64,000 bases of DNA from Delphinus delphis (GCF_949987515.2 NC_082689.1:8609501-8673500), one strand, 5' to 3'; shown: positions 14,369 through 26,862, numbered from the stretch's first letter. Translations and numbers: made by a program. The notes: generated by a model not told the origin, from the letters alone.

Positions 14369-16422
14369 CTGTGGAGAAGACATCAGAATGAAGCCTGGTC
14401 ATAGGGGTGCCCCTTCTCTCAACACCCCAAATCCTCACACCCTCCCACTACCTTGGATACCGGTATACTCCATCGTCTCAGTGTGAGCAAAATTAAGTCT
14501 CCTTTTCAGAGGTAAGGGATAGGAAAATAGAGACCCAGAGGGCTTCAAACTGCCTAGGCTACAGACCGACCCTGGACTTCCACTGCTCTGCAACATCAAA
14601 TCTGAGCATTCTAAAGAACAGACACAACGTTTAAGGTCTCTGAGGTGGAAGGAATCAGGCATAGGCCAAAGATTGAGCCCAGAGACTCACAGGCAAGTGA
14701 ATACATTGAGGTCGCCCTTTGGACTTGCTGACCCACTGCAGCAACTGATGAGAACAGGCCAGACCCAGAGCCCAGCCAGACCTCAGTGGAACAACCTCAT
14801 ACCGATGGCAAGTTGCTGACACCACAACTGCCAAGTCCCTGAGCGCCTGGGAGCTCAGCCACACGGAACAGTCGATCCCAGGCCCGGGAGGTGGGTGCTG
14901 TCACGTGCCTGCTGTTGCTAGAAGCATGTCTGGAGGAGAGGGCAGTGTGGGAAGCAACCACAGAGCCCAACACATGCAGGTAGTGACTGCCCGGGCCCTC
15001 CCATTCCAGGAACAAGGAAGCCTGGGCTGGAGATGGAGGAGGGCGCACAGGCCTGGCACCAACCCGACCTCGGAGCCGTGCCAGTCTGACTATGTGGGGC
15101 AGAGACAGCTTCCCGACTCGCCATGCAATAGCTGAAACAGAGAATTCTGGAGAAAGGTGGTGGCAGTTCCCATGTCACCTGTCTCACAGGAAAAATGACA
15201 ACTGATCCATCACAAATAGCTGCTGCGTAATTTTGCAGATTTAGGTATAAGGCAGAATCACAAGAACTTCCTGTGACTCATATTGTTTTCCTTTTTGTAT
15301 CAAATGCCCAAGATCCTCAGACCTACATTTTGTGCTCAACTGCAAAAGCTTTTCTTGGAGTGCATTTTCTATAGAATCACCAGTTCCCCAACCCATCACC
15401 ACCACTATTTACCACCATTATTTGGTCATTGTTCTTTTATACTTTTTTTAATGGTTTTACATTTTTTCTGTAAAACTGTCTTTTTTTTTAAGGTTACACA
15501 TTCTATTTGTTTATAATCAAACTTTTTAACATTATAAAATAGAAATGTACAGAGAACAATGTTACATTGTTTGGTCATCCTTAAGCCAAAGACATTCACT
15601 GATAAGGAATCTTCCACTGTGAATCTTACAAAAATGTTCTCCACGTCACGTGACCGAGAACAACTGTCTCTGAACATTACCTTAGTCTGGAAGGGACTGG
15701 CATACATTTGAAAGAAACTCAGAATGTTTCAAAATAAACCCTACAGTGAAATTCTACCTCTTCAAAACTGGCCTCTTTCTGTCTCTCAGCCCTGGAAACA
15801 GCGAAGGACAGCTGGTCAGCAACTGCAGGCAGGGCGGGTAGCAAAGGAAAGCAGAGGCAGCTAAGCACCGCCACCTCTGGAAGAACCTGGGGGAAACTGG
15901 CCAGAGGCTCCCCTTTGCTCGTCACTGACGGATGCAAAGGTGGAGGGGAGCCTCCCAAGGGTGTGCTGCTGGGGCCCGGCCCCGCCCCAGGCTCACCTCG
16001 GCTGAGCTCTGAGCGAACCCCGCGAGCCACTCTGGGGAGGACTGTCCTGAGAGAGGTCCAGGGACTGTGTGAATGAGGTGACCGCAGACTTTCGTGGGTA
16101 TTTTAAAGCCTGGAGTCAAGGTACTTTCTTAACATGGTTGGCAAAGGAGGTCTATGTGTCCAATGGCCCATCTACACTTTATTCTAAACTCTACCTTTGT
16201 AGACCTGGGACTACAAACCTTTGCTGTGCCACTATACTCCCAGTTTATGAAGCATATTCTGTACCTGGAAATGGTCCCTGCGTTTAAAGTAATATCTACA
16301 CATAAAGCAATCCAGTGTTACAACTCATAGGGTCACAAAATATTAGCTTCTCAAATATAAACCATGATCACAGCCAGCATTATGAAGATCAGAAAAGTTA
16401 CACACCATCAATAATCACCTAT

Positions 16423-16470
<48 letters not shown>

Positions 16471-17648
16471 TCTTACAGAACTGTGCTTAGGGAAACTCTC
16501 CCTTTGCTGAGTGCCAACTTCACAAATGTCCCTAAGTCACTGCTCCAGGTATTTTTGTTTGGGAAATCTGTAATGGCAGGACACAGCTGTTTATTGAATG
16601 AGCAGAAAAGACAGGCTTCTCACAATCAGAAAGTTTCAAGGTCTTTCAAGTTAAGTACAGCCTCTGTTTCCATGTCTAGTAATGACCAGATTCTTGTTTC
16701 ACGTTCTGAAAAGTTTGCTCCAGGGTTGGGAGGTATCATCAGGCTGCCCGATGCATCACTGACAGAAGAGCCTGTGTCTGAAGTGGTGGAAGCTCAGAAT
16801 CCAGGTGCGTGAGGACTGGAGGAGCACTGGGTCGGGGGCCATTGCGATGGTGCCCCTGCTCAATGGTACCCCGTGCCAGGCCACTGGGGAGTCGGGCTGT
16901 GGCCTGACCTCCAGCTACTCAGTGGGACTCTCAAACAGTCTCATATTTTTCTTAGAAGTATGTATATTGAAACAAATAAATTTATTAAAATAATAAAATC
17001 ATGCAAAGCTGAAATACGCTGCCTCAGGAAACGGTATGTTCTTTCGTCACTGGATGTATTCATGGTGAATCAATCACTTACGTAGGATGTTACAAATGGG
17101 ATGGAGCATCAAATAATGGTTGAAATGAGGACTTTTAAGATCCTGTCTAACCCTGAGAGTTGAGGACCATGTAATATGTGCCCTTTGCAGCCCACTGCCA
17201 CAGGCTCACCACTGCCCAGGCCTTGCTTTGAAAGGATGCTGCCTTGCATATGGCTCTCGCTCCCTGTCCCCTCCGACCTCCCCAACCTAGAAGGCAAGCA
17301 CCATGAGGGCAGAGATTTTGTTTTGGTTTGTTCGTTGCTGTGTCTCCAGTACCTGGAATTCATAACCTAAAACTCCTCAGAATGGGGACCACATTAGTCT
17401 TAGTTTCTAAGCATTGCACGGTTTCTTCTTGCCAAGAAATGTATGTAAAAGATCTTATGTTGCCACCCATTTCCTATGATACAGAGATTTGAAAATGACA
17501 TTACTCATTTATCCATGAACATCTGCACAGTCTAAGAGTCACTGTGCCCAGGTCCCTAGAAATATTCCAACATTCTCTAGTGGCAGCATTTCTTACAAAT
17601 TTGGAGCACCTTGATTATCTACAGAAATCAAAAAAAGTAAAATGTTAC
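14369..17648 (-). other. ARMC9: ARMC9 intron (3280 bp)
   Basis: It contains an (AC)n microsatellite at 16425-16469 and an L2-like fragment near 17165-17350. Otherwise it is unassigned unique sequence with no exon-like features. Confidence 0.9.
16425..16469. repeat. (AC)n microsatellite
   Basis: About 22 uninterrupted AC units in an ARMC9 intron. Confidence 0.98.
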
Positions 17649-17774
17649 CTGGATTATCGATGATTTGGAGTCCCTTAAAGAGCCACATGCTGATTTAGAT
17701 AACGGTTTTCCTTTTATTTTGCATTCTTTTGAAAATGTTTTCAAGGTGTCTTCAAATTCGGCAAAATCTAAAAA
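17649..17774 (-). CDS. ARMC9: ARMC9 coding exon, residues 18-59 (LisH half)
   Basis: The exon encodes 42 codons reading [20 protein letters not shown], then [22 protein letters not shown] in two parts. Its first half is the second helix of the LisH motif, a dimerisation module. The acceptor is cttttttaaatag, and its TAG would be an in-frame stop if the intron were retained. The donor after ATCCAG is gtaaca, a weaker +4/+5 match. Both ends are phase 0 and the exon is 126 bp. Residue 18 is Phe where I recall Tyr in human, and the segment [15 protein letters not shown] is the most diverged part of the exon. Confidence 0.96.
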
Positions 17775-18049
17775 CTATTTAAAAAAGCGCATAAATGTAT
17801 ATATATTTCTCTGTTTTAACATCAACAAAGTAACCATCTTTGATGTAATTGTACCAGCTCAATATTATCACAAAATTTATAATGGGGTTAATGAACTGTC
17901 ATCTTTGGGAGAAGTAATTTGGGATCCAGCTTAGAATTTACTTACTGATATACACACTAAAAAACTAGAAAGGCAGTATCATAGAAAACATTTATTTACA
18001 GAAAATAAATTTGTTTTTAGAAGGAAAATGTGAGCTGCATTATAATTTA

Positions 18050-18170
18050 TTTTTTAATTTTGGCCCCGTCGCACGGCTTGCGGGATCTCAGTTCCCCAAC
18101 CAGGGATCGAACCCATGCCCTCGGCAGTGAAAGTGCAGAGTCTTAACCACTGGGCCACCAGGGAATTCCC
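18050..18170 (-). mobile_element. tRNA-derived SINE, minus, short
   Basis: In reverse it reads gggaattccctggtggccca, with ggttcgatccctggttgggg, then a very short tail region. Confidence 0.88.
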
Positions 18171-18780
18171 TTATTATAATTATGAATAGAAAATAAGATG
18201 ATGTGTGCAGCAGCCTGAAAAAGGCAAAAGTGATCAAAGGACCTGATGGCTTTGGGTCTAGTAGGTCTCTGGGAATTTGTTACTTGAAACAGAGGGATTA
18301 GAGGTAATGCTTGCCCCTAAGAACAAAAGGTAAGTCATTAACAGATGGGCAAAGTCATCAGCCACCTTCAAGCACTAATGATCCCCACCCCACCCCGTCT
18401 TGAAACGCCCCTCTGCCTTGTGTTAGTGACATGCATTACTTCTACTGCTGCTCTCCACACTTCTCTGCCCTTCTTTACAGTTTGTGTCAGTCGTAACTTT
18501 CTGTTTCCACCTCCTCTAACTGTGGCTATTTCTCCAGGCCCTATCCACAATCCTCTGCTGTGACAGCTTTGAAAATTTATTCATGATCACACCAAATTCC
18601 AAAGCTGCATTCCCAGGGTGGATGCCGTATCCTTGCTCCACGGCCATGTCTCTCAATGCCTACTGGACAGTTCAACCACACGGTAAAACAGTAGCACCAA
18701 CTCCATGCCAGCCCCTACTACAGGCAGCAGAGAATACCAACAAGCATAAGGTGTGGGTCTTATCCTTCAAAAGCTTTCAG

Positions 18781-19140
18781 CGTAGGACACCTAAATGTCC
18801 ATTAATAGGCAACAAGTTAAATAGATGATGATGCAGCCACTCAGTGAAATACCCTACGGCATTCAGAAGTATGAGGCAGATCACGGGAAGAGGTTCATAC
18901 TGTACTACTGTTGACAGGTGAAAGGCAAGCTGCAGAACGATGTGTGTGGTATCATCACATTTTGTAAAACAAACTATAGCCGCGTGAATACATTTTGAAT
19001 ACTCATAGAAAAAAGTCTGGAAAGGTGATATACTAAGCCATTAACAGTGGTCACTGCAGGAGGGAAATTCACTGTTTATACTTCTATACTGTTTGAATCT
19101 GTTACCATGAGCATGGGCTGCCTTTATAACTTTCTTTAAA
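18781..19140 (+). mobile_element. Old L1 3' end
   Basis: It matches the mammalian L1M 3' pattern: aataggcaacaagttaaata, gcagccactcagtgaa and a late gtttgaatctgttaccatga. Confidence 0.7.
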
Positions 19141-19344
19141 GGAATTCTAAAAAGCAGCTTTACAATTTCAGTTTAGTTATGAAAACAAAATATAAATACA
19201 TGGAAAATTATAAAAAGGAAAACAGATAACTGTAATGTAATGATAGAAACATTACAAGGCATTACAGAATTTCCTGCATTGTAAAATACAAGTTTTACAA
19301 GTTTTCAAGATCTTTTTCTGTGACCTGTGTTTTGTAAAACATAC

Positions 19345-19432
19345 CTCTTTCACTAGTCCAAGTAATTCTGATTCATGAGCCAGAATGTCCCCCATATTGA
19401 ACCGTTACTGTTAATTCTCACAGCAAAAATCT
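19345..19432 (-). CDS. ARMC9: ARMC9 first coding exon (start codon at 19395-19393)
   Basis: The coding part (19395-19345) is 17 codons, MGDILAHESELLGLVKE, the known ARMC9 N-terminus and the first helix of the LisH motif. The start ATG lies in a good context, with A at -3 and G at +4. The donor after AAAGAG is gtatgt. Upstream, 37 bases of 5' UTR (19432-19396) follow a plausible acceptor, ttttgccttgtag. That acceptor is inferred, and later AG dinucleotides at ttaacag or tgtgag could be used instead. Splicing to the exon at 17774 restores LVKE/FLDFAEF in frame. Confidence 0.93.
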
Positions 19433-19499
19433 CTACAAGGCAAAAACATAAGACAAAGGCTATCATTCCAACTATCCGTAAAATAACAAAAAGATAGCT

Positions 19500-19997
19500 G
19501 TAGTGGGCAGAATAATGGCCCCCATGTCCTAATCCCCAGAACCTGTGAAAATATTAGGTTGCATAGAAGGGGTGGATTAAGGCTACAGATGGAATTAAGG
19601 TTGCTGATCAGCTGACCTTAAAATAGGGAGAGTAGCCTGGATTATCTGGGGGACCCAACATAACCACAGGGGTCCTCATCAGGGAAAGAGGGAAGCAGGA
19701 AGGTTAGCGTCAGAGTGACGCAGTGGGAGAAAGACTCAACCTGCCTTTGCTGGCCTTGAAGATGGAGGAAGCGCCGGGAGCCAAGGAACACGGGCGGCTT
19801 CTAGAACCTGCGAAAGGTAATCAACTGACTCTCCTCTGGAGCATCCAGAGAGGAACAAGCCCTGCCAACACCTTGAGTTTAGTCCAGTGAGACCCATTTC
19901 AGCCTTCTGACCCCCAGAACTGTAAGACGATAAATCTGTGTTGTTTTAAGCCACTAAATTTATGGTAATTTATTACAGTAGCACTAGGAAATACAGG
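19500..19997 (+). mobile_element. MLT1-like (MaLR) LTR
   Basis: It has the motifs cagaataatggcccccatg, cctggattatctggg, agaactgtaagacgataaat and the end aggaaatacag. The family is assigned by pattern only. Confidence 0.65.
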
Positions 19998-20317
19998 GGC
20001 TGAAGTCAAAAGTAATTCTCTCTTCTATGACAACTACTTAAAATGAACGTGATCAAGGACTGGAGGGTGGTATAAATGAGACAGTCAAGGATTGCTGGTG
20101 AGAGGCAGGAAGATTATTTTTCTTATTTAGAGTTTTCTAAAGTGCTATCACGTGGTATGTGTAATTCAAACAGTCAAGAGCATAAAGTGTATTTAGAACA
20201 AAATAGAGTGTAATGATAAAGTCAATTCATTTACTTTAAGAAAGGATACGCACTAGAATTAGTCTCATGGAAAAAACACAGAGTCACTAATCCCTCGCTC
20301 TGCTTCCAAGTAAAAAA

Positions 20318-20632
20318 CATTGAACCCAGAAATAGAGTCACAGATGTAGAAAACAAACTTATGGTTACCAGGAGGGAAAGTGGGGGGACGGATAAACTGG
20401 AAGATTGGGACTGATATATACACAATACTATATGTAAAATATATAACTAATAAGGATCTACTGGATAGCACAGGGAACTCTACTCAATACTCTGTAATGA
20501 TTTATATGGGAAAAGAATCTTAAAAAAGAGTGGATACATGCATATGTATAACTGATTCACTTTGCTGTATGCCTGAAACTAACACAACACTGTAAATCAA
20601 CTATACTCCAATAAAAAAATACAAAATAAAAA
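20318..20632 (+). mobile_element. L1 3' UTR, 5'-truncated
   Basis: It contains atggttaccaggagggaaag, tagcacagggaactctactc and ends aatcaactatactccaataa with a poly(A) tract. The same 3' end occurs near 49500-49690 and 39655-39745. Confidence 0.88.
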
Positions 20633-20700
20633 GTTTCTAAAAAATGCAAAAAAAAATTAAACAGTCACAAAAAGATATCAGGTACTACTTAAAAGAAATC

Positions 20701-20893
20701 TTTTTTTTTTTTTTTTTTTTTTTTTGCAGTACGCGGGCCTCTCACTGTTGCTGCCTCTCCCGTTGCGGAGCACAGGCTCCGGACGCGCAGGCTCAGCGGC
20801 CATGGCACGCGGGATCCTCCCGGACCGGGGCACGAACTCGTGTCCCCTGCATCGGCAGGCGGACTCTCAACCACTGCGCCACCAGGGAAGCCC
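20701..20893 (-). mobile_element. CHR-2-like SINE, minus
   Basis: A T-run of about 25 bases begins the reversed copy. The reversed head gcgccaccagggaagcccc ends it. It is flanked by aaaagaaatc / aaaagaaacc. Confidence 0.93.
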
Positions 20894-21360
20894 CAAAAGA
20901 AACCTTTAATGTCACCTGAAGTCCATAGTCATTCGGCCTTACACTACCGGAAGAGGAGGTGGTGTGCATTTACACAACTGTTAACACAAGGTTCATACAC
21001 CAGAGAATTTATTAGGTCAGTTTTTTAAAAATTAAGTGCAAGAATGTCCAACATCTTTTATATTTTCAGAACACTTAAATAAATAAAACGTCATGAACTT
21101 TTTAAAAGTAATTCTTTCTTCTCTTCCTGCCACCCCTCCCCAAGGTGTACCCAAAGCAGCCATTCCCTGGACCCCACTCCCAGGCTCCTCCCCGCGGCTG
21201 GTTGCCCATAACCTCAGAGGAATTACAAAGCCTGGGCTCTAATGCTAACTCTGCCATTCACTGGCACCTGATCTGGGGCACATCACTGGAACCTGTTTCT
21301 ATCTGTAAAATAAAATGGAGAATTTATCAGATCTCTTCTAGTTCTAAGAATGCATGATTT

Positions 21361-21565
21361 GGGACTTCCCTGGGGGTCCAGTGGTTAAGACTCCACGCTC
21401 CCAATGCAGGGGGCCCAGGTTCAATCCCTGGTCAGGGAACTAGATCCCACGTGCATGCTGCAACTAAGAGACTAAGAGTTCACGTGCCACAACTAAGGAG
21501 CCTTTGAGCCACAACTAAGAGCCAGTACAACCAAATAAATAAATAAATATTAAAAAAAAAAAAAA
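21361..21565 (+). mobile_element. tRNA-derived SINE (CHR-1/Bov-like form)
   Basis: It has the head gggacttccctgggggtcca and a tail of repeated CACAACTAAG units ending in a poly(A) tract. Duplicated agaatgcatg / agaatgcgtg flanks it. It sits at the end of a MIR fragment (21230-21335). Confidence 0.92.
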
Positions 21566-21834
21566 AGAATGCGTGGTTCTGTAACCTTACATTTTTCTGC
21601 CCATAACAGTGCATTCAGTTTGAAATATTTGGACACAAGTCCAGAAGACAAAATTTAGAAATCTCCCCCTTTTCATTCTCTCTGTCTCCCCGTCACTGTC
21701 TCGTGCCTTTGTCTCTCCCAAGGTCCCTCCACACCACCTCCCATCACCTCCCTCTCCACCTCACTCCAATGTCTAAGCTACAACAAGGGATCTTTCCCCT
21801 CCTGTTTCTGACCCTCCCGTGGTTCCACCTCTAG

Positions 21835-22345
21835 ATGAAGGCCAGGCTCCTTCGGCCCAACTCTCATCTCAAAGTCTACACCACTTGGCCTCTAACACTC
21901 TTCCTTTTGCTCCATAGGCTTGAGCCACGTGGGCCACCGTGCGGCTCCAGCGCACACCCGCTGGACCTGCCCTGCACATGCCTGCCCTCCCTGAGGGCTC
22001 TGCTTTCACTGCCCCCTCTGCCTCGTGGCCCCTCCTCCAGGCATCCACGTCCCACTCAAGTCTCTGCTTCAAAGTCACCCCCTCAGAGCCTTGCCCTGAC
22101 CACCCTCCCTAAGGAGCCAGCCCTCGGTCACTTCCTACCCTTTCTGCTGCTTTACGTTTCTCAGCAGCACTAAGCACCCCCTGACAGGAACATCCTTCCA
22201 TTAACATATCTGCTCACTGTCGCTCCCACCCCGGGGTACAGATTCCACGAGGAAGACACGCGTTCACTTGGCATCCCCAGTGGCTGGACCAGTGCCTGGC
22301 ACACTGTGGGTGCTCAAAATTACTTATTGAGCGAATGGAAAGAAT
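21835..22345 (+). mobile_element. L2 LINE 3' end
   Basis: It has typical L2 3' motifs: caagtctctgcttcaaagtc, cagtggctggaccagtgcct and ggcacactgtgggtgctcaa. Confidence 0.8.
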
Positions 22346-22429
22346 TTCAGATATGAAGAAAATACGACAAGGAAGGAGACAGAGCACAGAGGAGAGGGGT
22401 CTGGGGACATTTTAGAAAGGGTGGTCGGG

Positions 22430-22795
22430 GGACTTCCCTGGTGGTTCAGTGTTAAAGAATCTGCCTAACAATGCAGGGGAGGTGGGTTCGATCCCTGGTC
22501 AGGGAAGATCCCACATGCTGCAGAGCAACTAAGCCCGTGCGCCACAACTGCCGAGCCTGCGCTCTAGAGCCAGCGAGCCACAACTACTGAGCCTGCGTGC
22601 CACAACTACTGAAGTCCACGCACTGCAACTACTGAAGACCGTGTGCCTAGAGCCCGTGCTCCGCAACAAGAGAAGGCACCGCAATGAGAAGCCCGCGCAC
22701 CGCAACGAGGAGTAGCCCCTGCTAACCGCAACTTGAGAAAGCCCGCGTGCAGCAACGAAGCCCCAATGCAGCCAAAATATAAAAAGAAAAAAAAA
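22430..22795 (+). mobile_element. CHR SINE, long form
   Basis: The full copy has an additional ACAACTACTGA unit. It is flanked by the 16-bp duplication agaaagggtggtcggg / agaaagggtggtcaga. Confidence 0.94.
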
Positions 22796-24310
22796 AGAAA
22801 GGGTGGTCAGAGGAGGCCTCCCTGGGAACAGGAGTGGTGAGCAGAGATGTGAGAGAGCAGGCACTTCCCAGACCTGCGCGGACGGATTTGCAAGTGCTAA
22901 GGCTGCAAGTGCTGGGGCAGGAGTGCCGCTAGGGCAGAAGAGCAGGCAGGCTGTGGAAGCAATGAGGTGCCAGGGCCCAGTCCAGTAGGACTCGTGTAGG
23001 GGACTGGCCGGGCCGTTAGCCGGGCACAACGGGAGGCCGGGAGGGGGCTGACCCAACCTGGCTCACGTCTTGTAAGGAGCGCCATGTCTGCCGGGCCAAG
23101 AAGAGACTGCAGGGCCCCATGAGAGGAAACGAGTGATAAAGGGAGTTCGGACGAGCGGTAGGAACCGTGTGAAGTGTTCTGGTTCCAGGTGTAAAGGCAG
23201 AGGTGGCCGGCTGCTGCTGGGCTGGATGTAGCATGTGCGGCGACAAGGTGAAGGGCGACACCTGGGGCCTGCGCAGTTGGGTGAAGAGTAAGCCACTCGC
23301 TGATCTGGGGAAACTGGGGAGGGACGGTCTGAGAGCTAAATCAAGAGTTCTGTTCCGGCCCTAAATCTGAAATGCAGAGCAGACATTCAAGTGGGGGCGC
23401 TGAGAAGGCTGATGGAGTGAAGGCAGCAGTGGGAGCCGGGGAGGAAGTCGTCCGCGCAAAGATGGCGGTTCGGCAGATGAGCGCGGTGACTGATGTGACC
23501 CCCGCCCCGGGCAGAAAGTGCAGCTGGAGAGGAGGACAGGCCCAGGCTGAGCCCTGGGGCCCTCGGTACTGCGGGGTCAGCGAGACGGCAGACTAAGCAA
23601 GAACAGAGACTTGCTGGGAGACACGACCAGGACACTGTGCCACTCTGGGAGCCCAGTGAAGGTGCTTCCCACGTCAGCTGCGCCTGCGCGTGGTCAAGGG
23701 AGATGAGGACAGGAGAACTAATCCCTGGATTTGGCAAAATGGAGTTTGGCTGTGACCTTGGTAAGAGCAGTGAGGACATGTGCCTGACTGGAAAGGGTTA
23801 AAGAGAGAAAGGGAAGTAAGGAAGGAGAGACAAAAAGGACAGGAGAGATGGCAAGGCGGCTGGAAAGAGATGGGAGGTTTTTTTTTTGAGAAGGAAGATG
23901 TTGTAAGCAGCGTGTTTGTACGTTGATAGGAGTGACCCAGTTAGAGGAGAAAAGTGGATGAGGCAGGAGAGAGAGGAGATGGTTAAGGAAGCAATGTCCT
24001 TGATGCGGCCAGTGTCCAATGAGGGCCGGGCCTCCCACAGGCATGGGAACAGGACATCTCCTGACACAGAGGGATGGCAGAGGATATGGATAGTGACCAA
24101 AGAAATGGGCAGATTTAGTGATGAGAAGCAAAACAAGAAACAAGGTCATCAGCTGAGAGCAAGAAGCAAGTTGGTAGTTTGAAGAGAAGGGAAGGTGGGA
24201 ACCAAATCAACCATGGAAACACGGCAGGATTTCCAGTATTGAGAGTCTGCTTAAGATACATAGACTCGAGGGACTTCCTTGGTGGTCCAGTAGTTAAGAA
24301 TCTACCTTCC

Positions 24311-24525
24311 GGGCTTCCCTGGTGGCGCAGTGGTTGAGAGTCCGCCTGCCGATGCAGGGGACACGGGTTTGTGCCACGGTCCGGGAAGATCCCACATGCC
24401 ACGGAGCGGCTAGGCCCGTGAGCCATGGCCGCTGAGCCTGCGCGTCCGGAGCCTGTGCTCCACAACAGGAGAGGCCACCACAGTGAGAGGCCCGCCTACC
24501 GCAAAAAAAAAAAAAAAAAAAAAAA
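24311..24525 (+). mobile_element. CHR-2-like SINE nested in the outer SINE
   Basis: It is complete, with a poly(A) tail of about 25 bases. The perfect 15-bp duplication aagaatctaccttcc (24296-24310 and 24526-24540) consists of outer-SINE sequence, which proves the order of insertion. Confidence 0.96.
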
Positions 24526-24599
24526 AAGAATCTACCTTCCAATGCAGGGACATGGGTTTGATCCCTGGTCGGGGAACTAAGATCCCACATGCTGTGGGG

Positions 24600-24824
24600 C
24601 AGGGGTCCCCAACCCCCAAGACTCAGACCGGTACCAGTCCGTGTCCTGTTAGGAATCGGGCTGCACAGCAACAGGTGAGCGGCAGGCAAGTGAGCGAAGC
24701 TTCATCTGCTGTTTCCCACCGCTCCCCATCGCGTGCATTACCGCCTGAACCATCCCCCACCCCGTCCATGGAAAAATTGTCTTCCATGGACCCGGTCCCT
24801 GGTGCCAAAAAGGTTGGGGACCTG
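24600..24824 (+). mobile_element. hAT-type non-autonomous DNA element nested in the outer SINE
   Basis: Terminal inverted repeats CAGGGGTCCCCAACC and GGTTGGGGACCTG bound a 225-bp element. It is flanked by an 8-bp duplication, ctgtgggg / ctgtggga (24592-24599 and 24825-24832), the hAT hallmark. Confidence 0.9.
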
Positions 24825-25869
24825 CTGTGGGACAACTAAGCCCACGCTCTGCAACTACTGAGCCTGCGCACTCTGGAGCCCGCACGCCACAACTAGAGAG
24901 TGCATGCGCCGCAACTACTGAGCCCGCGCACTCTGGAGCCCGCACGCCACAACTAGAGAGCACGTGTGCCGCAACTACTGAGCCCGCATGCTCTGGAGCC
25001 TGCATGCCACAGCGAAGGACCCCCCTCACCCATGCCGCAACAAAGATCCTGTGTGCCGCAACTAAGACCCGACACAGCCAAATAGATAGATAAATAACAT
25101 TAAAAAAAAAATACATGGACTTGAATCCCAAACAGAACCAGTCTGCACCATTTTGCACTTTTCTCCAGCCACTTTCAGCTGTCTGAGTTAGGTTAACAGG
25201 GTGAGGCTTTTGCAGGACAGGGGAAAGAGAAAACAAGCATAACAGCGATGGAGCATTGGAGTTAAGCTACGTTAAAGATGGGGGGAGGGAAGGTGCATAA
25301 GGGGGTTGTAAGGCAGTGAAAAAGTAATGGGGTCAGAGGCACATCAAAGTGAGCTTGAAAGACAGAAGGTGGTGCTCAGAGAGCAGGATGAATAGTTCAA
25401 ATCAAGATTTTGAAGGTGGTGCAGTAATAAAAAGCTCATGACCGCAGAAGTGGGCAAATGAGGAGGATGGAGGAAAGAGATGCCTATAAGGAAGGAGGAC
25501 GAAGAAACTTGTGCAGCCAGGATTCTGAAACCCCTCAAAATGAAGCAGAGGAGGCGGAGACGTAGACAGTGAGCCAGGCGCTGCAGTCTTCAAGGGAAAC
25601 AACGGTGGTAAAGCCCACGGCATGGACTTCAAAGGTGGGTGGGTAGGGGGTGATTGGGAAGTAGCAATGAGGAGCAAGCAGGACCCCCTGCCTGCCAGTT
25701 ACACAAGGTGTGAGGAGAAAGACACCTCTGTGTCTGTCTGAGGACCACCCACCTCTCCAGCCTTCCTCTGGACCAACCACCAACCCCTGTCCCTGTTCCT
25801 GTCCCGGCTCCATTCTTACTTCCCCATGTGAGGCCCCAGTAACACTGAACTCCAGGCCATTCCTCCTTA

Positions 25870-26400
25870 CAAAATGCTCTTTCATGATTCTAAGCCCTTG
25901 GATGTACTCTTCTTCACCTCGTGGGCAAACTTGACACATCATACTGAGTCAAGGGCTTGACCTCCTTTACGAAGTCTTCCAGGAACCCCTCTCCTTCCTT
26001 CCCCATCAAGGCAATTCTCTCTCCTCTGGGGTACCTCTATATCCTACATATACTTCTACTGTTATACTTATTACCCTATTTAAAAAGGCAGGCAGCTGTA
26101 TTTAAATTTTGTATCTCTAGAACCTAGCAGAGTGCCTGGTAGGCACCCAAGACATGTGATAAATAAATGAAGCCCAAGCAGACGGAAAAGCATTTTGAAG
26201 GCCCTGGAACAAGAAAACTTTGTTGTTTTAAGAACTCAAGCTCCTTCCTACCTCAGGGCCTTTGCACATATTGTTCTCTCTGCCAGCAACACTCTTCCCC
26301 TTTCTTTTTTCACCTGGCTAAGCCCTGTGCTTATAAACATCACTTCGTCAGAGAAGTTCTTCATGACCATCTTTTGAATAAGATTCTGCTATGATCATCT
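25870..26400 (+). mobile_element. L2 LINE fragments
   Basis: L2-like motifs occur (tacctctatatcctacatat, ctagaacctagcagagtgcc, then a second run at 26215-26400 with ctcagggcctttgcacatat). They are probably two adjacent fragments. Confidence 0.65.
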
Positions 26401-26489
26401 GTCAGTGAATGTGAGCCATCATTGGGTATTCTATTACTCTGACATTCTTAAAAATTACAGAATTTTCTGTACACTTTTATATCATAATA

Positions 26490-26700
26490 AGTTCACTTAT
26501 TGAGGGCTTATGGTATGCCATGCAAAACGCTTCGCATTTAATTTTCACAATAAACCTGAATGATGAATATGATTTATATTCTCCTTTTACAGATGAGGCA
26601 GCTGAGGCTCAGGGACGTTAAGGTGCTCCCAATAACTCAACCAGTAAGTAACAAAGTGGGAATTTAAATCCAGACTGATATTAACCACTACACAGTATTA
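26490..26700 (+). mobile_element. MIR SINE
   Basis: It shows the MIR order: atttaattttcacaataa, tacagatgaggcagctgagg, then a cagtaagtaacaaagtggga segment. Confidence 0.8.
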
Positions 26701-26704
26701 CCCC

Positions 26705-26862
26705 GAAGTTTGGACCACCTCAATCAGAATCACCTGGGATGCTTGTGAAATGAAAATTCCTAGCATCACTCTGAACTTACTGAACACAATGCCCAGAAAT
26801 TGTTTTACACAATCTCTCCCGATGACTTTTATGCACGTTCAGGTTTGAGAACCACGGCTTTA
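26705..26862 (+). mobile_element. MER5-type hAT element
   Basis: It contains aatcagaatcacctgggatg and ends aggtttgagaaccacgg, as in MER5-type elements. Confidence 0.75.

Larger units (their letters stand above)
17775..19344 (-). other. ARMC9: ARMC9 intron (1570 bp)
   Basis: The intron holds a minus-oriented SINE at about 18050-18170 and an old L1 3' end at 18781-19140. The rest is unassigned. Confidence 0.9.
24271..25110 (+). mobile_element. Outer CHR-type SINE, broken by two later insertions
   Basis: The SINE is flanked by atacatagactcgag / atacatggacttgaa (24256-24270 and 25111-25125). A CHR-2 SINE interrupts it at 24311-24525 and a hAT element at 24600-24824. Its 3' part contains a roughly 60-bp tandem unit (about 2.5 copies, 24850-25015). 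Confidence 0.92.

Noticed and set aside
17774..17780. In-frame TAG at the start of the ARMC9 LisH exon, suggesting a pseudogene
   Set aside because: The TAG is the splice acceptor itself. The upstream codons LVKE come from the exon at 19395-19345, so the reading frame is intact.
24840..25030. Regularly spaced repeats resembling a CRISPR array
   Set aside because: The units are SINE tail repeats without unique spacers, in a mammalian genome.
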